A DNA stretch of 64,000 nt from a virus. The translations under genes were made by a program, and so were the position numbers. The stretch covers positions 1-64,000 of IMG/VR virus record IMGVR_UViG_3300020204_000065; one strand, written 5' to 3'. This document shows, one piece after another, positions 59,246 through 64,000 of the stretch. The notes beneath the pieces are model-generated. The model was not told the DNA's origin, did not search any database, and saw only the letters and a list, made by a program, of their open reading frames with translations. Numbering within the stretch: position 1 is the stretch's first letter; each line of letters starts with the position of its first letter.

Positions 59246-60067
59246 ATGGACAACCTGTTCTTCTTAAACGGTCTTCCCCGTAGCGGCAACACGTTATTTA
59301 GTTGCATCTTGAATCAGAACCCTGACCTTTGCGTAACTGCAAAGAGCCCAGTGGTTTACATTCTTGAGAACTTTTATAACCAGCTTGAAGAAGAACAGGA
59401 AGTTCATCTGGCTAATTTTCCTGATTACAAATCTTTTGACAATGCAATCACAGGAGCTGTAGAGGGTTACTACAAAAACTGGACAGCGCCTTACATCATT
59501 GACCGTGCCCATTGGGGCACTCCAAACAACATTGAACTGATTAAAAAATACATCACACCTTCTCCAAAATTCATCTGTTTGTATCGTCCTCTAGAAGAAG
59601 TTGTTGCTTCTTTTATTAAATGGGGCACAGAAAATGACAACATTATTTTTGATTCTGATATGAATCAAGATGAGTTGTTTGAACGAGCAATTGAAGAGAA
59701 CAACATTATTTCAGAGTGTCTTTATGCGTTCATTAATTTAGTTTCTACTGTTCATCCCGAATCGCTCTTATTTATTACATATGATGATCTTGTAAATAAA
59801 ACAGAACAAGTTATTGAAAGAACGTATGCATTTTTAGGGCTACCTAAATATGAACACAACCTTAATCAATTAGACCAATTTGAATTAAATGGTATCACCT
59901 ATGATGATGAACAATATGCAGGCAAAAACTTGCATAAAATTAGAACAGATGATATTCGCAAAGATGTTTATAATTTGAGCAACTACTTATCTCCAGAACA
60001 ACTTGAGCAGATGCAAGGGACATCATCATTGATTGAAGCCTTGGTAAATGCAAGAGGTTTAAGTTGA
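59246..60067 (+). CDS. Sulfotransferase family protein
   Basis: A 273-residue protein with the PAPS-binding loop at the N-terminus (GLPRSGNTLF, residues 9-18) and the 3'-phosphate-binding region PKFICLYRPLEEVVASFIKW. Such enzymes transfer sulfate to sugars or proteins; a glycan target fits its place after the sugar genes. Its codons are more AT-rich than those upstream. Confidence 0.8.
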   Translation: MDNLFFLNGLPRSGNTLFSCILNQNPDLCVTAKSPVVYILENFYNQLEEEQEVHLANFPDYKSFDNAITGAVEGYYKNWTAPYIIDRAHWGTPNNIELIKKYITPSPKFICLYRPLEEVVASFIKWGTENDNIIFDSDMNQDELFERAIEENNIISECLYAFINLVSTVHPESLLFITYDDLVNKTEQVIERTYAFLGLPKYEHNLNQLDQFELNGITYDDEQYAGKNLHKIRTDDIRKDVYNLSNYLSPEQLEQMQGTSSLIEALVNARGLS

Positions 60068-60240
60068 AGGAATCAAATCGACATCGCCTTACAGAAGAAG
60101 ATAGACTTCAGAAATACTTTTGGGATTTAGAAAAGTTAATCCCCAATCCGCCTGCAAACTGGGCGGTGAATGCTAAACCATGTAAGTGGGCTAAAATATT
60201 AGCAGAACGTAAAAAGAATCCTGATGTCTCAGGAGAATAA
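60064..60240 (+). CDS. Small basic hypothetical protein, TTG start
   Basis: A 58-residue protein (TTG at 60064, overlapping the sulfotransferase stop) with RLTEEDRLQKYFWDLEKLIP and a Lys-rich end. It overlaps the next start by 17 nt. Protein-like. Function unknown. Confidence 0.5.
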   Translation: MKESNRHRLTEEDRLQKYFWDLEKLIPNPPANWAVNAKPCKWAKILAERKKNPDVSGE

Positions 60241-60505
60241 ATATACTAAGCCGGAGTTACGCGAACGAATTAAAGATCGTGTGATGGCTGGATCGAAGGG
60301 CGGCAAGCCTGGGCAGTGGTCTGCGCGTAAGGCTCAGCTTGTCGCACAGGAATATAAGTCTGCTGGAGGTGGTTATAAAGGTGGCAAGGGCGAGAAGCAA
60401 AAGTCGTTGGAGAAGTGGGGCAAAGAGAAGTGGATGACGAAGGATGAATATGAAAAGCGTAGTAAAGCTAAAGCTGCTGCCAAAAAATACAAGGACTCCA
60501 AGTAA
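60224..60505 (+). CDS. DUF5872-like small basic protein
   Basis: A 93-residue protein beginning with YTKPELRERIKDRVMAGSKG, then GKPGQWSARKAQLVAQEYK and GGGYKGGKGEKQKSLEKWGK, the pattern of DUF5872, shared with giant viruses and phages. Lys-rich; nucleic-acid binding is possible. Overlaps the next gene by one base. Confidence 0.7.
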   Translation: MSQENKYTKPELRERIKDRVMAGSKGGKPGQWSARKAQLVAQEYKSAGGGYKGGKGEKQKSLEKWGKEKWMTKDEYEKRSKAKAAAKKYKDSK

Positions 60506-61599
60506 TGGAATTATTTCAAAAATTTCTTAATAAAATTAACCAGGGCTACAAAGAAGCAGATAAACGTTTAGGGGGACTTTTACCTGGAGGCGGCACAGGA
60601 AATCCGATGAGCAAAACTGTTGCAGCAATTAATCCACAAGATGCTCTTGGATATGCTGTTATGACTACAGCCCGTCCTGTGCAACAAACTCTTAGTAAAG
60701 CTATAAACAAACACATTGACTCAGGAAGCTGGAAAACAACGCAGAAAAAAGTTCCTGCTTTAATGAGTGAAGCAACTCTTGCAATGCAACGCCTAGGTAA
60801 GCCTGGTATTTGGAGTACCGTTTTTCCTTCTGCACAGCAATATAAAGAAATGGGAACAGGTAGTTTACCTTCAGGTATTCAATTAGATGTACAAAAAGGT
60901 GGTTCATATTCTACATACGGGCCTCATTTTGTACCTGACGAATTAGCAGTACGTGTTGGACCACAGACTCCCCCCTGGATTACCGCACATGAATTGGGAC
61001 ATGCTATTGATTATTATAAAAATCCCAAGGAGTTTGAGCATTTTAAAGATATTAATACGCCCAAGGGAATGCAAAATAATTCAATGAGACAGCTTAGTCC
61101 AATTGCATTAACACTTGGAACCAGTGCATTAAAAAATGACGATAGACAAAATTCTTTATTAAGTGCGGGTATTGAAGGTGCGCTTAGTGGCTTAGGTGCT
61201 GACCAAAATAAATTGCGCATGGAAGCAAGAGCCGATCGATATGGCATGCCCCTAGCACAAAAAGCAGGAGTATCTTGGAACCACCCACAAAATATAATTG
61301 CAAAAGGAACTTATTTAACCGGCGCTTTATATCCAGGTTTTGCCCAAGGCGTTGTAGGAGAAGTTTTATCCAGAGGAGCAGACACACTTAGCGGTTTATT
61401 GGGAACAGCTGTAAAAGCATTAAAAGGAACACAGTTAAGTCCAATGGAGCAATCTCTTTCTAAATATGGATATGACCCCAGGCAACATGCTTTATCATTT
61501 AAAGGAAATGAGATTCAATTAAGATCTCGCAACCAAGCAGAACAAGCTTTATATGATTACATAACAGATCCAAATAAACGGTTAACAACTGGTTATTAA
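60505..61599 (+). CDS. HELGH zinc metalloprotease
   Basis: A 364-residue protein. WITAHELGHAIDYYKNP near residue 161 is a gluzincin zinc motif; EARADRYGM near residue 240 supplies the third ligand Glu, as in M48-type peptidases. N-terminal 70 residues may be a propeptide or a targeting part, and residues 265-305 are hydrophobic (GTYLTGALYPGFAQGVVGEV). The substrate is unknown; a virion or host-protein role is open. Confidence 0.7.
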   Translation: MELFQKFLNKINQGYKEADKRLGGLLPGGGTGNPMSKTVAAINPQDALGYAVMTTARPVQQTLSKAINKHIDSGSWKTTQKKVPALMSEATLAMQRLGKPGIWSTVFPSAQQYKEMGTGSLPSGIQLDVQKGGSYSTYGPHFVPDELAVRVGPQTPPWITAHELGHAIDYYKNPKEFEHFKDINTPKGMQNNSMRQLSPIALTLGTSALKNDDRQNSLLSAGIEGALSGLGADQNKLRMEARADRYGMPLAQKAGVSWNHPQNIIAKGTYLTGALYPGFAQGVVGEVLSRGADTLSGLLGTAVKALKGTQLSPMEQSLSKYGYDPRQHALSFKGNEIQLRSRNQAEQALYDYITDPNKRLTTGY

Positions 61600-61635
61600 T
61601 AATGGATTAACTATGGCAGACAAGGACAGTAAGTA

Positions 61636-61902
61636 ATGGAACTAGCAGGGAAATACGAAAGCATGCTAACGGGCTATACACCAGATACGTTTCCTGATCA
61701 AATGTTTATGCAAGAAATTGCAAAACAAAGTCAAAATGATCCAGAGATGAGAGAAGCAGCTCTTGACTATCAATATCCTTTTAAGATGTCTGAGCTACTA
61801 AACAGTAATTATTCGCCGCGAGTTAAAGAAGTAATTGCAAACGCCGCCAAAGTTCAACAGCCAACTTGGTCTGAGGTAAAGAAAAAACATGGCTTACGAT
61901 AA
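61636..61902 (+). CDS. Small hypothetical protein
   Basis: An 88-residue acidic, helical protein (DQMFMQEIAKQSQNDPEMRE). Overlaps the next gene by 14 nt. Function unknown. Confidence 0.55.
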   Translation: MELAGKYESMLTGYTPDTFPDQMFMQEIAKQSQNDPEMREAALDYQYPFKMSELLNSNYSPRVKEVIANAAKVQQPTWSEVKKKHGLR

Positions 61903-62092
61903 AGCAATTCAAAAGGGATACACCAAACGCTACTTACCAGAAAGTGCATGGGCCTCACTGTCTAAAAAAGAACGTGAGGAGACTGACCAAAAGAAAAGAG
62001 CTGGTAGTAAACAAGGTAAACAGTTTGTGCCTAACACTGAACGTGCGAAGAAAGCAGGACGTGCCGCCCGTCGTTACAAACAAGGTAAGTAA
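61889..62092 (+). CDS. Small basic protein, DUF6321-like
   Basis: A 67-residue protein with YLPESAWASLSKKEREETDQ and KRAGSKQGKQFVPNTERAKK, similar to a small basic domain that in giant viruses and phages accompanies DUF5872. Both occur here within 2 kb. Confidence 0.6.
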   Translation: MAYDKAIQKGYTKRYLPESAWASLSKKEREETDQKKRAGSKQGKQFVPNTERAKKAGRAARRYKQGK

Positions 62093-62123
62093 GTATAGAA
62101 TCAGTAGAGATACTTTAAAGATC

Positions 62124-62267
62124 ATGGCTAAAGCAGTTCCCTCCAAAGGTAAGGCAGTACCTCCCAAGGGCAAAGCAGGTACTACTGATAAGCAAGCTGC
62201 TGCACGCGACAAGTTTAAAGAGATGATCGCTAAGAAAAAAGAAGCTGCCGCTAAAAAGAAAAAATAG
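62124..62267 (+). CDS. Tiny Lys/Ala-rich basic protein
   Basis: A 47-residue protein (KGKAVPPKGKAGTTDKQAAA), histone-tail-like. The stop codon lies inside the first copy of a tandem 21-bp repeat. Function unknown. Confidence 0.5.
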   Translation: MAKAVPSKGKAVPPKGKAGTTDKQAAARDKFKEMIAKKKEAAAKKKK

Positions 62268-62304
62268 TGATATGCTGACACACAATAGTGATATGCTGAC
62301 ACAC
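62263..62304 (+). repeat. Tandem direct repeat of 21 bp
   Basis: Two perfect adjacent copies of AATAGTGATATGCTGACACAC (62263-62283 and 62284-62304). The first overlaps the stop of the preceding gene. They directly precede a structured RNA with a terminator. Confidence 0.85.
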
Positions 62305-62422
62305 GGAGCAATACCGCTCTGGGACCAATAGTCGAAAGTCCCTCCACGTTACGAACGTGGTGCTTAGCAACAAGTTGAGTGGGAAGGAAGTTATGATCCC
62401 GGTATAACAACCGGGATTTTTT
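62305..62422 (+). ncRNA. Riboswitch-like attenuator of unknown class
   Basis: A structured stretch: GGGAC/GTCCC stem, a 7-bp hairpin CCACGTT/AACGTGG, an unpaired region, then a terminator ATCCCGG/CCGGGAT with six T ending one base before the GTG at 62423. The layout (aptamer-like part, then terminator on the start codon) is that of a transcriptional switch. It does not match a class I can name. Confidence 0.55.
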
Positions 62423-63100
62423 GTGACTACTCTTGTTGCCAACATACCGCCAGTCAAGGTTTGGGTACGGCGTGAGTACTTGCGTGACTTGCGTGATGGC
62501 CATGGTGAGTACACACCAGGGTATTGGGTGACGTGCAAGTCATTGAGTGGTCGCGCTCTTTACTTTGAGACGTACCTAACTGAATACGGTGCGTTGTACG
62601 ACAAGCTTCCCATCAGTGCATTTCTTGCGTGGGATTCTAACCATCCGGAAAAACCAGAAAGTCCAACACCAGACCTGGAGCTAACTGACCTGCAGTTCTG
62701 GAATGGATTTGATACAGGTTTGACGGTAATCGAAAAGAACCTGATCTATAACATGGAGTTCCAAGTTATGACACGCAGTGCCGGTGTAATGACGGGCACA
62801 TACCTATTTACGATTGACAACTATCATCCACATAGGAACGAACCTGACTTTTATTTTGCGGAGTTCCCCGATGAACACAAATCCCATAACATCGTGGCTT
62901 TGGACAACGGTCAAATTGGCGCTTATCCCAACAATCGTTGTCGAATGGTTGATCCATCGCTCACCAACCATGAGCTAAAGACACCAGACTTTAAGGTATC
63001 AACACGATATTTTGATGTAGAACACGCCCCCAAGTGGGGTCGTCTTGGAGAATGTGATGATTACTTTTGGAAAACTCCAACTGAAAAAGTTGTAGAATAA
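62423..63100 (+). CDS. Hypothetical protein behind the attenuator
   Basis: A 225-residue protein (GTG at 62423) with a Tyr/Trp/Pro-rich, beta-like sequence (YWVTCKSLSGRALYFETYL). It is acidic and rich in DxxN turns. Expression seems controlled by the terminator overlapping its leader. No family. Confidence 0.6.
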   Translation: MTTLVANIPPVKVWVRREYLRDLRDGHGEYTPGYWVTCKSLSGRALYFETYLTEYGALYDKLPISAFLAWDSNHPEKPESPTPDLELTDLQFWNGFDTGLTVIEKNLIYNMEFQVMTRSAGVMTGTYLFTIDNYHPHRNEPDFYFAEFPDEHKSHNIVALDNGQIGAYPNNRCRMVDPSLTNHELKTPDFKVSTRYFDVEHAPKWGRLGECDDYFWKTPTEKVVE

Positions 63101-63298
63101 ACAGGTTCCCCCTCTCTTTTGATGGGGCATCACCACCCATACTGCTCTGTCGGTATGGTGCGTCCCAGGATACGCTTTATCGTTTCCAATGGGTGCGCGT
63201 GATAGAGGTGCAGTCACTGTCTGGATACGCCTGGTTAACTCACAGCCCGATTGTCGGTACGCCAGTCACACTGCATCCATCTATTATTTAGGGTACAA
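63101..63298. other. Non-coding stretch before the tRNA
   Basis: 198 bases with no convincing gene; contains a CCATAC/GTATGG hairpin and several C- and G-rich runs. It may carry an RNA element or simply separate the tRNA. Confidence 0.3.
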
Positions 63299-63372
63299 CG
63301 GGGATTAGCGCAGTTTGGTAGCGCAATTGCTTTGGGAGCAATGGGTCGCAGGTTCAAATCCTGCATTCTCGA
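63299..63372 (+). tRNA. tRNA-Pro (UGG)
   Basis: Full cloverleaf: 7-bp acceptor CGGGGAT/ATTCTCG (two G-U), D-arm GCGC...GCGC, anticodon arm ATTGC/GCAAT with loop TTTGGGA (anticodon TGG), T-arm GCAGG TTCAAAT CCTGC and discriminator A. CCA is not encoded. The last bases and following TTATCGAGAA form a short inverted repeat. Such tRNAs are usual in cyanophages and could also mark an integration site. Confidence 0.9.
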
Positions 63373-63443
63373 TTATCGAGAATCTCAATAAATTGCGTTT
63401 ATCAAGAATCCTGATAAATTAGTTATATTAAGAACACGAGTAA

Positions 63444-63794
63444 ATGTTCTTAATGCCCATAAAAAACGCAGACAAAAACAGAGAATATCAGCTGGAATGG
63501 TATCACCAAAACAAGGGCCGCTTGAAGGATCGGATCAAAGATCGACGGTACAAAAACAAGCGGTTGATTGATGACTACAAAGAGGAGTTGGGCTGTGTCT
63601 GCTATACCTGTAACAAGTTAGAGCACCCGTCTGCTCTTGACTTCCACCATATGAATGAGGAAGAAAAGGAGTATACAGTTTCAAAAATGGCTGGATACAA
63701 ATGGGAAAGAATAGAACAAGAAATTAAGAAGTGTATTTTACTGTGTGCGTGTTGCCACAGAAAACTTCATAAAGGTTTAATATCCCTTCTTTAA
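63444..63794 (+). CDS. HNH endonuclease
   Basis: A 116-residue protein. CVCYTCNKLEHPSALDFHHM and CILLCACCHRKLHKGL are the zinc ribbon and HNH core. An ATG four codons later is an equally good start. The leader holds the inverted repeat AAGAACA/TGTTCTT. Probably a free-standing homing or mobile nuclease. Confidence 0.85.
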   Translation: MFLMPIKNADKNREYQLEWYHQNKGRLKDRIKDRRYKNKRLIDDYKEELGCVCYTCNKLEHPSALDFHHMNEEEKEYTVSKMAGYKWERIEQEIKKCILLCACCHRKLHKGLISLL

Positions 63795-63844
63795 TTAGAA
63801 CCGAATACCCAATGCACCTAATTGTAGAGCCATCATCTGTTCCT

Positions 63845-64000
63845 CTAAAAGAAGTTAAGTGCAAGACGTGGTAAGTCAAATTTAGTTGGTGCTGCTGCAC
63901 CAATGTTTGCAGCACCAAAGCGAGACTTTAATAAAACATCAGCAACTGCAGGGTTTTTTTGATTGGCTTTTAACCAGTCTTGCAAAGCACCGTGCATAGG
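63845..64000 (-). CDS. Hypothetical protein, partial (5' part may lie off window)
   Basis: A leftward frame of 50 or more residues (LQDWLKANQKNPAVADVLLK; FGAANIGAAAPTKFDLPR) that enters at the right edge and stops at 63845. An ATG at 63997 could be its start. Helical Ala-rich, virion-like composition. Confidence 0.4.
   Translation of the reverse strand, partial: PMHGALQDWLKANQKNPAVADVLLKSRFGAANIGAAAPTKFDLPRLALNFF

Noticed and set aside
62305-62400. Hammerhead ribozyme
   Set aside because: A CGAAA is present but the CUGAUGA core strand is missing, and stems do not meet at one junction.
62305-62400. Glutamine (glnA) or Downstream-peptide riboswitch, common in cyanophages
   Set aside because: The conserved GGAAGUAGG-type core and closing stem are not there.

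Overview
The window looks like a continuous piece of a double-stranded DNA phage that infects a cyanobacterium, probably a picocyanobacterium. The virion genes are a large terminase, portal, major capsid protein, tail fibres, adhesins and several peptidoglycan hydrolases. Cyanobacterial hosts are indicated by an NblA-like phycobilisome-degradation protein, a phage SpeD, small proteins of a kind I associate with cyanophages, a degenerate integrase resembling cyanobacterial ones, and DnaA boxes of the form used by Synechococcus (TTTTCCACA). No sheath, tape-measure or DNA polymerase gene is recognisable here. I cannot assign a named genus; S-EIV1-like or TIM5-like cyanophages would be reasonable first comparisons, but that is memory and not evidence.

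Layout. 1-5.5 kb is a minus-strand cassette of about 17 small genes, several preceded by structured RNA leaders with CA-rich spacers and no Shine-Dalgarno sequence. 5.54-6.03 kb is non-coding and carries a tight DnaA-box cluster, a perfect palindrome and a Fur-like site, which makes it a candidate origin or control region. 6.4-30.9 kb is the plus-strand virion module: glycine-zipper proteins, a terminase block, the portal with a 500-nt overprinted gene, the capsid gene split by a group I intron, a decoration-like protein, a circularly permuted M23 peptidase, a lytic transglycosylase and large structural proteins. 31-33.6 kb holds a decayed integrase with an excisionase-like gene, an HNH nuclease, a lysozyme and NblA. 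33.6-37.3 kb is a minus-strand metabolic block with a DUF3310 protein, dCTP deaminase, a Dam-like protein with an altered catalytic motif and an HTH protein.

37.4-46 kb encodes beta-repeat fibres, two polyglycine adhesins and a two-domain cell-wall lysin. 46-48 kb is a minus-strand run with a structural protein and two HNH-like proteins. 48.4-53.7 kb is a minus-strand operon: a PrimPol-SF3 helicase, SpeD, a GT4 glycosyltransferase and a mannose-phosphate isomerase cupin. 54.6-60 kb combines a RecB/Cas4-like nuclease with a glycan island (GDP-mannose dehydratase, ColD-like dehydratase, glycosyltransferase, sulfotransferase). 60-64 kb has small basic proteins, an HELGH metalloprotease, a riboswitch-like attenuator, a tRNA-Pro and another HNH gene.

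How it fits together. The PrimPol-helicase, an SSB-like protein and host DnaA sites suggest a replication strategy that borrows host initiation. Dcd supplies dUMP, SpeD makes polyamine for DNA packing, NblA may dismantle the host antenna, and the sugar genes could modify the host surface or the virion. The points most worth following up are the strand-exchange leader RNAs, the DnaA/Fur region, the permuted M23 enzyme, the intron with its antisense HNH gene, and the overprinted portal gene.
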